Source: Flavonifractor sp. An112 (lineage in GTDB: Bacteria > Bacillota > Clostridia > Oscillospirales > Oscillospiraceae). From it: a stretch of DNA of 64,000 bases. The stretch is from assembly GCF_002161085.1 (NCBI RefSeq), contig NZ_NFLU01000003.1, positions 186,001 to 250,000 on the forward strand, read 5' to 3'. Both the position numbers and the translations under genes were made by a program. The notes below the pieces were generated by a model. That model saw nothing but the letters and a program-made list of their open reading frames with translations, was not told the DNA's origin and made no database searches. Positions 24,987 through 34,210 of the stretch are shown here, piece by piece (the stretch's first letter is position 1; each line of letters starts with the position of its first letter).

Positions 24987-26984
24987 ATGAAAAAACTGGT
25001 TTGTGAAATGTGCGGCAGCAACGACTTGTTAAAGCAGGACGGCGTCTTTGTCTGCCAGGGCTGCGGGTGCAAATATTCCGTGGAAGAGGCGCGGAAAATG
25101 ATGATGGAGGATGGAGGTACCGGAGGGCCTGTCTCCACGCCGGCAGCACCGGTACCGGGGGTCAACCAGAGCCAGATTGACAACTATCTGGGCATGGCCA
25201 AGAGCGCCCTGGAAGGGAGCAACAACGAAGAGGCCGAAAATTACGCCAACAAGATCATTGAAATAGACCCCCAGAACTGGCAGGCCTGGTCCATCAAGGG
25301 CACCGCCGCCGGCTGGCAGACCACCGGCCGGAACAATCGGTACGGAGAGAGCGTGGTGGCCTGGATCAAGGCCCTGACCTATGTGCCTGAGGAGGAGCGC
25401 AGCGATTTGCGCATCGAGCTGATGGTATCTGCTCAGCAGATCGGCGCGGCCATCGTGCAGATGCACGGCAATCACTTTGTGGACTACCGCAGCGAGGATA
25501 ATAAGCTGGATGTGCTCAATTCTGCCCAAAATGTGAAGGAACAGCTGCAAATGCTGAAGGAGCAGACCGGGGAGGAGTTCTACACCAACGACTTCTCCAC
25601 CCAGCTGGGCCGCATCATTAACGGGGCCGCCGTGGGGGGCAGCAACAACGCCGACGAGGAGTTCGGCCCGGAGGACCTTAACCGGGGCAAGTACGAGTGG
25701 AACCGCTACACCCAGAGCTCCGACCGGTGTCTCACACTGCTGGACAGGGCTTTCCAGCTGTCCTACGACGACGAGCTGAACTTCACCATCAGCAAGAACT
25801 ATGTGGTCATCGCCACCGCTGTGCGGGACTCCTGCTCCTACAAATTCGTGCCCAACGCCTATACCGACGGCAGCTATCAGGTGGACTACACCTTTACCGA
25901 GGCGGCTAAGAAGTCCCGCACCAACGCCATTGAGACCTGGCAGAAGCGGATGGACTGGTACGATCCGGCCCACCGGAAAGCCCACATGGAGGCGGTGCTG
26001 GGGCGGTGCGAGGCTGCCCGCACCAGCTTTGAGGAGGACGCCGCCCGGGAGCAGTACTGGAGCGAGCACGCCCAGGAGAAGGCGGCCCTGGAGCAGGAGC
26101 GGGAGGCCCTCACCCGCCAGGCCGATGAGCTGGAGGCCGACCTGGCCGCCGATCCGGTCTATGAGGAGCGCAAACGCAAGCAGGAGGCCATCGATGACCT
26201 CAGCCGGCAGAAGCAGGGGCTGGGTTTGTTCAAAGGCAAGGAGAAAAAGGCCATCCAGGAGCAGATCGACCAGATCCAGGGCGAGCTGGGACAGGTGAAC
26301 AGCCGCATCAGCCAGATGGAGGAGGCGTGCAGTCAGAAGCTCCAGCCCCTCCGCAGTCGGGCTACTGAGATCGGCGAGGAGCTGACCCGTTCCCGGGGCA
26401 GACAGCCCATGGCCCATGGCGAGCAGCTGGATTTGTTGGAGGGTACACATTTCAAGGGCTCGCCCATGGAGGTCCTCCGCAAGATCCAGGCCATACTGCC
26501 CCAGGGTTACAAGGCGGGCAAGGAGGAGGGCGAGGCGGCCATCGTCAACTACAGCAAGACCTCCCACGACCTGGCCCAGTCCATCCAGGGCCTTACCGAT
26601 GCCCTCCAGGGCCGGAAAAGCGAAAAGAAGGAGTGGGTGGACGACCCCAATGAGGACAAGCAGTACCGGATCAACCTTGTGAGGGGAGAGGACGTTACCG
26701 GCGTCCATCTGGCCCTCCATGCCAAGTCCATCCACCAGGATTGCTCCGGCGAGTGCTGTTTCGGCATCAACGGCAGCTTCAGCGAAGACAGCGCGGTGGA
26801 TTTCGTAAAGGTTGTGTCCAGGCTGCTCTTCGCAGCCCTGCCCACCTCCGACCTGGAGACCCTCCAGACCTTCCTGGCCCAGTCCCTTTACGGGCTGGCC
26901 GAATCCGACCAGATCTATCAGGATGGGGTGCGGCTGCAGATGGTGCGTAAGCAGTACACCTGGCTGGAATTTGAGGTGCTCTGA
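24987..26984 (+). CDS. Zinc-ribbon, TPR-like and coiled-coil protein of unknown function
   Basis: A 665-residue soluble protein I cannot assign to a pathway. Residues 1-35 form a TFIIB-type zinc ribbon (CEMCG, then CQGCGCKYS). Residues 65-110 look like a TPR unit (YLGMAKSALEGSNNEEAENY, IIEIDPQNWQAWSIKGTAAG). A mostly helical middle follows, then a long coiled coil at about 345-480 (EREALTRQADELEADLAA, KEKKAIQEQIDQIQGELGQ). The C-terminal domain (about 480-665) contains INLVRGEDVTGVHLALHAKS and CCFGINGSFSEDSAVDFVKV. It has its own promoter, a GGAGGGA ribosome site and a terminator, so it is a single gene. Proteins with this ribbon-plus-TPR start are common in Oscillospirales but undescribed as far as I know. 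Confidence 0.85.
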   Translation: MKKLVCEMCGSNDLLKQDGVFVCQGCGCKYSVEEARKMMMEDGGTGGPVSTPAAPVPGVNQSQIDNYLGMAKSALEGSNNEEAENYANKIIEIDPQNWQAWSIKGTAAGWQTTGRNNRYGESVVAWIKALTYVPEEERSDLRIELMVSAQQIGAAIVQMHGNHFVDYRSEDNKLDVLNSAQNVKEQLQMLKEQTGEEFYTNDFSTQLGRIINGAAVGGSNNADEEFGPEDLNRGKYEWNRYTQSSDRCLTLLDRAFQLSYDDELNFTISKNYVVIATAVRDSCSYKFVPNAYTDGSYQVDYTFTEAAKKSRTNAIETWQKRMDWYDPAHRKAHMEAVLGRCEAARTSFEEDAAREQYWSEHAQEKAALEQEREALTRQADELEADLAADPVYEERKRKQEAIDDLSRQKQGLGLFKGKEKKAIQEQIDQIQGELGQVNSRISQMEEACSQKLQPLRSRATEIGEELTRSRGRQPMAHGEQLDLLEGTHFKGSPMEVLRKIQAILPQGYKAGKEEGEAAIVNYSKTSHDLAQSIQGLTDALQGRKSEKKEWVDDPNEDKQYRINLVRGEDVTGVHLALHAKSIHQDCSGECCFGINGSFSEDSAVDFVKVVSRLLFAALPTSDLETLQTFLAQSLYGLAESDQIYQDGVRLQMVRKQYTWLEFEVL

Positions 26985-26997
26985 GTTACATTAAATC

Positions 26998-27033
26998 AGA
27001 GAGCCCGCCGCGGTATTCTGCGGCGGGCTCTCT
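26998..27033. terminator. Bidirectional intrinsic terminator
   Basis: A 14-bp perfect stem (26998-27011 with 27020-27033) and an eight-base loop between convergent genes. Confidence 0.85.
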
Positions 27034-27046
27034 TACTGTTATCAGG

Positions 27047-29443
27047 TCAGCACAGACCCAGGATATAGCGGCAGCAGAACCGCTTGTACCAGGGCAGGGC
27101 CCTGTCCACCTGAGTGGAGACGGTATGGGCGGCCCGTACGGCGGCCCGCCGCTCCTCCTCTGTCAGAGTGTGGGGGCTGAATTTGGCCTTTTTGGCCAGT
27201 TCAAATATCTCCTCAGAGATCTGCCCGCCCCATTTCTCTAACTTTTTCAGGTAGAGATAAGCGGCGATGACGGCCTGGTTGGTGTTTGCCTGACCCAACC
27301 GCTTCTCACGCCGGCTTCGGCCGATGGCCCGCCGGCCGGGGAAGGCCAGAACTGCCAGCACGACCGCCAGAGGAATCAGAATGAATCTCAGATCCAGGGG
27401 GGCGGACTCCGGCTGGTCCTCTTTGCCGTCATCGGGGGTGGCGGAAGGCCGGGCAGAAGGCTGGGCAGTCTGGGTGGGCGTGGGTGTAGGCGTTGCGGTG
27501 GGCGTAGGAGTAGGCGTGGCTGTACCGCTCAGGCCGGGGGTGCTGCCGGCATAGGCGGGGGTGACCTCCACCGGCTCCCAGCCGTAGCCGGGGATATAGA
27601 CCTCCACCCAGGCGTGGGCGGCGGAATCCGGCACATTCACATGGCCGGAGGAGGGTACGTCGGCCACATAGCCGGTGACATACCGGGCGGGGATGCCCAT
27701 AGCCCGCAGCATGAGGGTGGCGGCGCTGGCATAGTGCATACAGTAGCCCCGGTGACTCTCGGTGAGGAAATAGGTGACGAAATCCTCTCCCTCCGGGGTG
27801 GCGGGGGTGTTGGGATCGTACTGAGTGATGGAGGCCAGATAATCGGCGATGGCCTGGGCGCTCTCCATGGTCCAAAGATGGATCAGGTTGATATCCGATT
27901 TTGTGAGGTCAGGAATACCGTTCTCCGAGGTAATGCCGTAGGAGAAATCGGGGGTACTGGTTATTTCCCTGCTGTCGCAGGCCTCCATGACCTGGGGCCA
28001 GAATTGGTCGGTGGCCTCTACCATGGCAACCCACAGCGCGGGAGAGTCGGGAATGGTCAGATAATTGTCGTAGACAAAGGCCTGATAGCGCTCCTCCGCC
28101 TGACGGGCCTCCACCGGCAGCGCCGCCCCGGAATCGGGGGAGCAGCCGGGCTGGACGTACAGCGTATGGGTCCACACATCCTCCCCTCGGGCCAGATAGG
28201 AGTCGTACATGAACTTGGTGCCGCTGAGCTCGTTGGGCTGGGACAGGATGTGATAGGGAACGTACACATAACCAGGGTCAGCCCCTACATTGCGGACCGT
28301 GACCTTGGCATATTGATGGCTGGGGAAGGCGTTTCGATCAGCCAGGGCGGGGAAGTTCATAGGCTGATAGCCGTCCAGGGCGTTGGACAGGTCGGAAAGG
28401 GGGAATTGGCCGGATACCTCATCGATGGGATAATAGAAGGGACCCAGGTCCTGATAGTCCGATTCCTTCAGAGGCCCCCAGCCGTCGCTGCCGTACACTG
28501 CGCTGGAAAAGCCCCGCAGATAGATCCGGCCCCGCAGGTCGGTATCCACCTCCAGCACCGTCCGGCCGGAGAAGTCCAGAGGCCCGGCGTCGTCCAGGGA
28601 CACCTTGCCGTCGGCATTGGTAAAGGAGCCGCCGCTGCCAAAGCCGAAGGGTCCTTTGCCGTTAAAAAGGGTGATGTTCAGATGAGTTGCCCAGTTGTTG
28701 ATGGAGTCCAGAGCACCATCTGCCCACTGGGGCCGCTGATAGGTGGATTGGGGCATGGCGGCGTTGAGGAGGAGCAGCAGCAGGGCCACCGCCGGAAAGG
28801 AGACCAGGGTGAGCCGTGCGGCTCCTGCCCGGTCCCACCGCCGGGCCAGGGACCCCAGGCCCATCACGCACCAGGCCAGAATGAGCACCATCAGAGGCAG
28901 CCAGGCCGGTGTGACAGAAATGCACAGAGGAGCCAGCACAAAGGGAGCGGTGAGCAGGAAGGTGGCGGAAAAAGAAGGGAACCGTATCACCGCCAGGGCC
29001 AGCAGAACCACCAGAACAGCGGCCACGGCCAGGGCCAGAATGGTTGCGGCTCTGATCCAGACGGAGGGGGCCAGCTGGAGGATGGGCTCAATAAAGCCGT
29101 CCAGCTCCAGACTGGTGCATACCGTATTCACCACAGAACAGCGGAAGGTGATCTCTCCCAGCCGCATGGCGGTGAACATCTGCCATACCACCAGACCGTC
29201 AATGCAGAGTACCGCAGCCATACTCACCAGCATCCAGCGGGTAGGGAGTGCGCACAGAACGGTGAGCAAGACTGACAGAAGCACACAGCCTGTAAGGAAA
29301 AGGGTGAGCTCAAGAGACTGTCCCACCGCAGAGGAGAAGGACCAGAGGGTGCTGGACAACAGCAGGAAGAGCAGGAAGCCGCCGGTCAGCAGCTCCAGCC
29401 AGCCCGGCCGGGGCCGGGGCTGCCGTTTGGAATGCTGTTTCAT
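27047..29443 (-). CDS. Membrane transglutaminase-like protein, TgpA type
   Basis: A 798-residue protein. About six membrane helices occupy residues 15-240, then a large outer region, a transglutaminase-like core at about 540-640, a Thr/Pro linker at about 648-685, one more membrane helix near 695-712 and a cytoplasmic tail. The core has RGYCMHYASAATLMLRAMGI with the catalytic cysteine, PARYVTGY, and AAHAWVEVYIPGYGWEPVEV with the histidine. The third catalytic position, usually Asp, reads Glu in EPVEVTPA. It ends the MoxR-DUF58-TgpA operon, a common bacterial trio linked to envelope assembly. Its start overlaps the DUF58 stop by four bases. Confidence 0.9.
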   Translation of the reverse strand: MKQHSKRQPRPRPGWLELLTGGFLLFLLLSSTLWSFSSAVGQSLELTLFLTGCVLLSVLLTVLCALPTRWMLVSMAAVLCIDGLVVWQMFTAMRLGEITFRCSVVNTVCTSLELDGFIEPILQLAPSVWIRAATILALAVAAVLVVLLALAVIRFPSFSATFLLTAPFVLAPLCISVTPAWLPLMVLILAWCVMGLGSLARRWDRAGAARLTLVSFPAVALLLLLLNAAMPQSTYQRPQWADGALDSINNWATHLNITLFNGKGPFGFGSGGSFTNADGKVSLDDAGPLDFSGRTVLEVDTDLRGRIYLRGFSSAVYGSDGWGPLKESDYQDLGPFYYPIDEVSGQFPLSDLSNALDGYQPMNFPALADRNAFPSHQYAKVTVRNVGADPGYVYVPYHILSQPNELSGTKFMYDSYLARGEDVWTHTLYVQPGCSPDSGAALPVEARQAEERYQAFVYDNYLTIPDSPALWVAMVEATDQFWPQVMEACDSREITSTPDFSYGITSENGIPDLTKSDINLIHLWTMESAQAIADYLASITQYDPNTPATPEGEDFVTYFLTESHRGYCMHYASAATLMLRAMGIPARYVTGYVADVPSSGHVNVPDSAAHAWVEVYIPGYGWEPVEVTPAYAGSTPGLSGTATPTPTPTATPTPTPTQTAQPSARPSATPDDGKEDQPESAPLDLRFILIPLAVVLAVLAFPGRRAIGRSRREKRLGQANTNQAVIAAYLYLKKLEKWGGQISEEIFELAKKAKFSPHTLTEEERRAAVRAAHTVSTQVDRALPWYKRFCCRYILGLC

Positions 29444-30438
29444 CGTCCCCCTCCTTCCACACCGTCCGGCGTTACATGGAGATGGCGTACCTTACCGCCG
29501 CCGGGCAGCCGGAGGGCGCCGTCCAGAATGGAGCGGCCCTCCAGAGGCGCAGGGGTGGAGAAGACCAGCTCCAGACAGGCAAGCAGAGCGTTGGGACTGT
29601 CCACAGCCCGGTCCTCCGCCACGCCGGTGACCGGGGAAGCCCACTGGATGTGGTGGGGCCGGTCCTGCTGCAGCAGCCAGCGGGAGAGAGCCCACAGCTG
29701 GGCAAAGGTGCGGTCCAGTTCCTCGGACGGACCGAAGTGGTCATAGGTCACCACAATGGCGGCCTGCTGGGGTTCCAGGGTCTCCCGCACCACCAGTTCG
29801 TCCTTTTTAGAGGACAGCTTCCAGTGGACGGACCGCAGGGGGTCCCCCACCCGGTACTCCCGCAGGTCGTAGTCCTCGCCGGGACCGCCGCCGGGCCGGG
29901 GGCGGAGTACCGTACCGGCGTTCTCACCGGCAGCCAGCTCCTCCTTCCCCTCAAGTTCCAGCTGGGCGGGAAGGATGAGCACAGCTCGCTCCGGGCCCTT
30001 CCGCACCGGCAGAGGAAAGAGCCCCAGCAGGTCGCAGCAGACCGCTTTCTCCACCTGGCAGACCAGACGGCCGCAGTGGGTGGCGGTCACCGTCAGTTCC
30101 GCCGGCTTCCGGGCGGTTACCGTGATCTTGCTTTCCCCCGACTCTCCGGTGAGCTGATTGGTCCAGCGCAGCCTGATCCGGGGGCGGATGAGGGGCAGGA
30201 AAGAGGAATGGTACAGGAGCACGCCAAACCGGGCGCTGCCGCCTACTGTGATCAGGGGGGCTTGGGGCACTACCGATGCCATGCTTCCCATCCATCCGGG
30301 CAGAGCCAGCAGCAGGGAGAGAATGGGAAGCACCAGAATGAGTACCAATACAAAGGTGGACAGGTAAAAGCGGAAAAAGATCTGAAAGAGCACCGCCGCG
30401 CCCACCAAAACGGCGTATAAAATCCGACGGCCTGCCAT
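29440..30438 (-). CDS. DUF58 family protein (vWA-like), partner of MoxR
   Basis: A 332-residue protein with two N-terminal membrane helices (about 7-48) followed by a soluble part. The DUF58 signature is clear near residue 195: EDYDLREYRVGDPLRSVHWK followed by LSSKKDELVVRE. A vWA-like fold after it (IVVTYDHF) may bind a metal or a partner protein. It lies four bases from moxR and overlaps the transglutaminase gene as ATGA, so the three products are probably made in step. The biochemical role of the family is not settled. Confidence 0.9.
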   Translation of the reverse strand: MAGRRILYAVLVGAAVLFQIFFRFYLSTFVLVLILVLPILSLLLALPGWMGSMASVVPQAPLITVGGSARFGVLLYHSSFLPLIRPRIRLRWTNQLTGESGESKITVTARKPAELTVTATHCGRLVCQVEKAVCCDLLGLFPLPVRKGPERAVLILPAQLELEGKEELAAGENAGTVLRPRPGGGPGEDYDLREYRVGDPLRSVHWKLSSKKDELVVRETLEPQQAAIVVTYDHFGPSEELDRTFAQLWALSRWLLQQDRPHHIQWASPVTGVAEDRAVDSPNALLACLELVFSTPAPLEGRSILDGALRLPGGGKVRHLHVTPDGVEGGGR

Positions 30439-30442
30439 AGCC

Positions 30443-31375
30443 TTACCCGATCTTGGGCGGCGGGACCAGCCGGAGAATCTCCGCCGCCGGCTGGAAGTTG
30501 CCGTTGGCCTCCGCCCGGGGGGAGAGAATGAGCCGGTGTGTCACCACGTCGGCAAACACCATGGATACGTCCTCCGGATTGACAAAGTCCCGACCAAAGA
30601 CCAGGGCGGCCGCCTTGGCCATGGCGGTAAGGGCCAGAGAGGCACGGGGACTGGCGCCCTGGACGATCATGGGGTGGCTGCGGGTGGCATTGACCAGCCG
30701 AATGATATAGTCCAGCACCGGGTCGGATACAAATACCTGGTCGGCCTGGGCACGGAGGGCGGCCAGACTGTTCAGATCCAGCACCTGGCGCACCTGATCC
30801 AGCGGGTTGTTTCCCTGCTTGCGGCGCACCATGGCAAACTCGTCCGCCGGGGCGGGGTAGCCCATGGAAAGCCGGATCATGAACCGGTCCATCTGGGAGT
30901 CGGGGAGGGGCTGAGTGCCCGAGGCTCCCGCCGGGTTCTGGGTGGCGATGACCAGGAAGGGCTGAGGCACCGGATGGGACACGCCGTCCACGGTGACCTG
31001 CCCCTCCTCCATGGCCTCCAGCAGGGCAGACTGGGTACGGCTGGTGGCCCGGTTCAGTTCATCCGCCAGAAACAGGTTGCACAGCACTGCTCCGGGCTGA
31101 TACTCCATGGCGCCGGTGGACTTGTTGTAGATGGAAAAGCCGGTGATGTCAGAGGGCATCACGTCGGGGGTGAACTGCACCCGGTTATATTGCAGGCTCA
31201 GGGCCTTGGAAAAGGCCAGCGCCATGGTGGTCTTACCTACGCCGGGGATGTCCTCCAGCAAGATGTGGCCCCGGGCCAGAATGGCAAGCAGCACTTTGGC
31301 GAGCACGTTATCTTTGCCCACCACCGCTTTCTTTACCTCGCCCAAAATTTCCAGGGCCTGCTTGTTGCCTTCCAT
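30443..31375 (-). CDS. MoxR family AAA+ ATPase
   Basis: A 310-residue cytoplasmic ATPase thought to act as a chaperone for vWA-domain partners. Walker A is EDIPGVGKTTMALAFSKAL near residue 40, Walker B is NLFLADELNRATSRTQSALL, and sensor 1 is in FLVIATQNPAG. It is the first gene of the MoxR-DUF58-transglutaminase operon, with AAGGAGG upstream and its own promoter. The substrate complex is presumably built by the two membrane proteins that follow. Confidence 0.93.
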   Translation of the reverse strand: MEGNKQALEILGEVKKAVVGKDNVLAKVLLAILARGHILLEDIPGVGKTTMALAFSKALSLQYNRVQFTPDVMPSDITGFSIYNKSTGAMEYQPGAVLCNLFLADELNRATSRTQSALLEAMEEGQVTVDGVSHPVPQPFLVIATQNPAGASGTQPLPDSQMDRFMIRLSMGYPAPADEFAMVRRKQGNNPLDQVRQVLDLNSLAALRAQADQVFVSDPVLDYIIRLVNATRSHPMIVQGASPRASLALTAMAKAAALVFGRDFVNPEDVSMVFADVVTHRLILSPRAEANGNFQPAAEILRLVPPPKIG

Positions 31376-31410
31376 GCTCCGACCTCCTTAGAACAATAAA
31401 TCTGATTCCT

Positions 31411-31438
31411 ATTGTACCAGAGGGTTTCCTTATGTCAA
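31411..31438 (-). promoter_or_regulatory. Promoter of the MoxR operon
   Basis: Minus-strand TTGACA (31433-31438), a 16-base spacer, then TACAAT (31411-31416), about 35 bases before the moxR ATG. Confidence 0.8.
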
Positions 31439-31485
31439 CTCAAATGCATAAAAAAGACCGGATTGGAAAAAATCACGGCAGACCC

Positions 31486-31514
31486 TTGCACAAAACACCG
31501 GTTTGTGGTATAGT
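31486..31514 (+). promoter_or_regulatory. Promoter of the translation-factor operon (rimP-nusA-infB)
   Basis: TTGCAC (31486-31491), 17 bases, then TATAGT (31509-31514). The leader before rimP is about 105 bases, and I see no known riboswitch in it. Confidence 0.75.
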
Positions 31515-31623
31515 ACATACGTTAGTAGTAGAAGTATGGTGAGAGTGGGGTCACGGCTCCGCTCTTTCTTATTGAAAAAACGGGGTATGTAAATTTTTTA
31601 CAGCCCCTTGCCGGAGGTGGATT

Positions 31624-32079
31624 ATGGCCAAGGTAACGGAACTGGTATCCGCTCTGGCGGCCCCCCTGGTGGAGGCTGCCGGCTGCTCCCTGTGGGACGT
31701 GGAATATGTGCGGGAAGCGGGACAGTGGTTCCTGCGGATTTATATTGATAAGGAAGGCGGCGTCTCCATTAACGACTGTGAGGCGGTGAGCCGCCCCCTG
31801 TCCGACGCGCTGGACGAGGCCGATCCCATTGAGGGTAGCTATGTGCTGGAGGTCTCCTCCGCCGGCGCCGACCGACCCCTGAAGAAGCCGGAGCACTTTG
31901 CCGCCTTTATGGGGGCTGAGGTGGAGGTTCGCCTCTACCGGGCAGTGGACGGCCGGAAGGACCATGTGGGTACCCTGTCCGGCTATGAAAACGGCGACGT
32001 GACCATTGAGACGGCGGACGGCCCCAGAACCTTCGTCAAGAAGGACGTGGCCCAGACCCGGCTGTACGTGCGGTTTTAA
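31624..32079 (+). CDS. rimP: Ribosome maturation factor RimP
   Basis: Needed for assembly of the 30S subunit. The 151-residue protein has the N-terminal domain with GCSLWDVEYVREAGQWFLRI and YIDKEGGVSINDCEAVSRPL, the junction LEVSSAGADRPLKKPEHF, and a C-terminal SH3-like domain. It has full family length. GGAGG lies six bases before the ATG. It heads the conserved rimP-nusA-rnpM-ylxQ-infB order of Firmicutes. Confidence 0.96.
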   Translation: MAKVTELVSALAAPLVEAAGCSLWDVEYVREAGQWFLRIYIDKEGGVSINDCEAVSRPLSDALDEADPIEGSYVLEVSSAGADRPLKKPEHFAAFMGAEVEVRLYRAVDGRKDHVGTLSGYENGDVTIETADGPRTFVKKDVAQTRLYVRF

Positions 32080-32130
32080 GATGTAGGGGCGGACAGAAAC
32101 CGCCCGTGTTGAGGATAAGGAGACAGAACT

Positions 32131-33282
32131 ATGCCGAAGAAGAATGCCAAAGCGCAGAAGACCAATGAGCTGGACGGCAAGGAATTTTTTGCCGCCATCA
32201 ACCTGATTGAGAAGGAAAAGGGCATCCCCAAGTCCTATATGCTGGAGAAGATCACCCAGGCCCTGGTGTCCGCCTACAAGCGGGACCATGAGACCGTTGG
32301 GGACAATGTGACGGTGGAAGCCGATGAGCAGGCCGGCACTGTCCGGATGTTCGTCAAGAAGGACGTGGTGGAGGAGGTAGATAACCCCTGCACCGAGATG
32401 AGTCTGGAACAGGCCCGCAGCAAGCTGCCCCAGGCCCAGCTGGGGGACGTGATCCGCATTGAGATCAAGACCCGGGACTTTGGCCGCATTGCCGCTCAGA
32501 CCGCCCGTCAGGTCATCATCCAGGGTATGCGCGAGGCCGAGCGGGGTATGGTGTACGACGAGTTCTCCTCCAAGGAGCACGAGATCCTCACCGGCGTGGT
32601 CACCCGTATCGATCCCCGCTCCGGCGCCGCCAGCCTGCGGATTGGCTCCGGCAGCGAGGCCACCGAGGCCTTCCTGGCTGCCGGCGAGCAGGTCAAGGGC
32701 GAGGAGTATGTGGAGGGGATGCGCCTGCGGGTGTATGTGGTGGAGGTCCGCCGTTCCACCAAGGGTCCCCAGGTCCTCATCTCCCGCACCCATCCCGGCC
32801 TGGTGAAGCGCCTGTTTGAGATGGAGGTGCCCGAGATTTACGACGGCACTGTGGAGGTCAAGTCCATTGCCCGTGAGGCCGGCTCCCGCACCAAGCTGGC
32901 CGTCTGGTCTGCCGATCCCAACGTGGACCCCATCGGCGCCTGCGTGGGTCCCCGGGGCCAGCGTGTCAACAACATCGTGGAGGAGCTCCGCGGCGAGAAG
33001 GTGGACATTGTCAAGTGGTCTGAGGACCCCGCCGTGTACATCGCCGCCGCTCTGTCCCCCGCCGATGTCATCAGCGTGGACATCCACGAGGAGGGCAAGA
33101 CCTGCCGCGTGGTGGTGCCCGACGATCAGCTCTCCCTGGCCATCGGCAAGGAGGGCCAGAACGCCCGGCTGGCCGCCAAGCTGACCGGCTGGAAGATCGA
33201 CATCAAGCCCGCCTCCGCCCCCGCCGACGAGGAAGTGGAGGACGAGGAGGACGTGATCCTGGAGGACGAGGCCGAGGAGTAA
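32131..33282 (+). CDS. nusA: Transcription termination/antitermination factor NusA
   Basis: Binds RNA polymerase and nascent RNA to control pausing and termination. The 383-residue protein has the N-terminal polymerase-binding domain (about 1-125), an S1 domain (about 130-200, EILTGVVTRIDPRSGAASL) and KH domains (about 205-350), with VDPIGACVGPRGQRVNNIV and LSLAIGKEGQNARLAAKLTG. The acidic tail after residue 360 (EEVEDEEDV-like) is typical of Firmicutes forms, which lack the extra C-terminal repeats of E. coli NusA. AAGGAGA lies nine bases upstream. Confidence 0.96.
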   Translation: MPKKNAKAQKTNELDGKEFFAAINLIEKEKGIPKSYMLEKITQALVSAYKRDHETVGDNVTVEADEQAGTVRMFVKKDVVEEVDNPCTEMSLEQARSKLPQAQLGDVIRIEIKTRDFGRIAAQTARQVIIQGMREAERGMVYDEFSSKEHEILTGVVTRIDPRSGAASLRIGSGSEATEAFLAAGEQVKGEEYVEGMRLRVYVVEVRRSTKGPQVLISRTHPGLVKRLFEMEVPEIYDGTVEVKSIAREAGSRTKLAVWSADPNVDPIGACVGPRGQRVNNIVEELRGEKVDIVKWSEDPAVYIAAALSPADVISVDIHEEGKTCRVVVPDDQLSLAIGKEGQNARLAAKLTGWKIDIKPASAPADEEVEDEEDVILEDEAEE

Positions 33283-33321
33283 GCCCTCAGTGATCAAATG
33301 AAATGGAAGGGGGGCAGAAGG

Positions 33322-33597
33322 ATGCCCAAGAAAATACCCATGCGCCAGTGCGTAGGCTGCCGGGAGATGAAGCCCAAGAAAGAGCTGATCCGGGTGGTGA
33401 AGAGCCCCGAGGGGGAAGTCTCCCTGGATTTCAAGGGAAAGAAGCCGGGCCGGGGGGCCTATGTATGTCCCGACGAGGCCTGCCTGAAGCGGGCCCGGAA
33501 GGCCAAAGCGCTGGAGCGGGCTTTCTCCGCCCCCATGCCCGACGAGGTATATGAGGCGCTGGAACAGCAGATGCGGGAGGGCGATCAGGATGGATAG
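33322..33597 (+). CDS. rnpM: RnpM/YlxR family RNA-binding protein
   Basis: A 91-residue protein of the YlxR family, which in Firmicutes binds the RNA of RNase P and alters its activity. The signature MRQCVGCREMKPKKELIRVV and GRGAYVCPDEACLKRARK are present. I place the start at 33322, directly after AGAAGG and the GGGGGG tract, where family similarity begins; the ATG 24 bases upstream has no ribosome site. It overlaps ylxQ by eight bases. Confidence 0.92.
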   Translation: MPKKIPMRQCVGCREMKPKKELIRVVKSPEGEVSLDFKGKKPGRGAYVCPDEACLKRARKAKALERAFSAPMPDEVYEALEQQMREGDQDG

Positions 33598-34126
33598 CGT
33601 ACTGCATCTGCTGGGCATCGCCCGTAAGGCAGGCCGTGTGGAGGTAGGCGAGGAGCCGGTGGGCGCCGCCGCCCGGGCCCACCAGGCCAAGCTGATCCTC
33701 ACCGCCTGTGACGGCGCGGACAACAGCCTGCGCCGGGCCGCTCACTTTGCCGAGATCGGCAAGGTGCCCCACCTGCCTACGCCCTACACCAAGGGCGGCC
33801 TGGGCGGTGCGGTGGGCCGTTCTGCCTGCACCATGCTGGCCCTCACCGACGTGGGGCTGGCCGCCGCCATTGCCGCCAAGCTGGCCGCCGCTGATCCGGA
33901 GGGCTGCTCTGCCGCAGCGGAACAGCTGAAGGTCCAGGCGGGTAAGGCCCTTCAGCGGCAGAAGGAACAGCGGGCCCATGAGAAGAACCTGCAGAAGAAG
34001 AACAAGAAGCCGTGGGCTCCGCCCCCCAAGGCAGCCAAAGCGCCCGAGAATCCGCCCGCGGCCAAAAAGCAGGCAAGACCGTTTGCCCCCAAGGGCAAAC
34101 TGACCATCAAGAAGCAGCAGCCATGA
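33590..34126 (+). CDS. ylxQ: L7Ae-like RNA-binding protein YlxQ with a basic tail
   Basis: A 178-residue protein. Residues 1-100 have the L7Ae fold of YlxQ, including LHLLGIARKAGRVEVGEEPV and AKLILTACDGADNSLRRAAH. The rest (about 115-178) is a Lys/Ala/Pro/Gln-rich low-complexity extension absent from short YlxQ proteins of about 100 residues (NLQKKNKKPWAPPPKAAK). Such tails may add non-specific RNA contact. The ATG overlaps the rnpM stop, with GGAGG upstream inside rnpM. It precedes infB in the conserved order. Confidence 0.9.
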   Translation: MDSVLHLLGIARKAGRVEVGEEPVGAAARAHQAKLILTACDGADNSLRRAAHFAEIGKVPHLPTPYTKGGLGGAVGRSACTMLALTDVGLAAAIAAKLAAADPEGCSAAAEQLKVQAGKALQRQKEQRAHEKNLQKKNKKPWAPPPKAAKAPENPPAAKKQARPFAPKGKLTIKKQQP

Positions 34127-34147
34127 ACAAGAAGTGGCTGAGGACAG

Positions 34148-34210
34148 ATTGGAACAAGCAGGCTTGTTCCAATAAGAAAGCGCAGCGGTCCCGCCGCGTT
34201 TTCCTATTGG
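34148..34210 (+). repeat. Two linked hairpins in the infB leader
   Basis: A 26-bp near-perfect palindrome (34148-34173; arms ATTGGAACAAGC with an AG centre) is followed by a second, larger imperfect hairpin (34169-34210) whose arms CCAATA and TATTGG share bases with the first, so the two are mutually exclusive folds. They fill the ylxQ-infB gap just before the infB ribosome site. Confidence 0.7.

Noticed and set aside
31515-31623. A structured regulator in the rimP leader
   Set aside because: About 105 bases with no strong stem or known motif that I could support.
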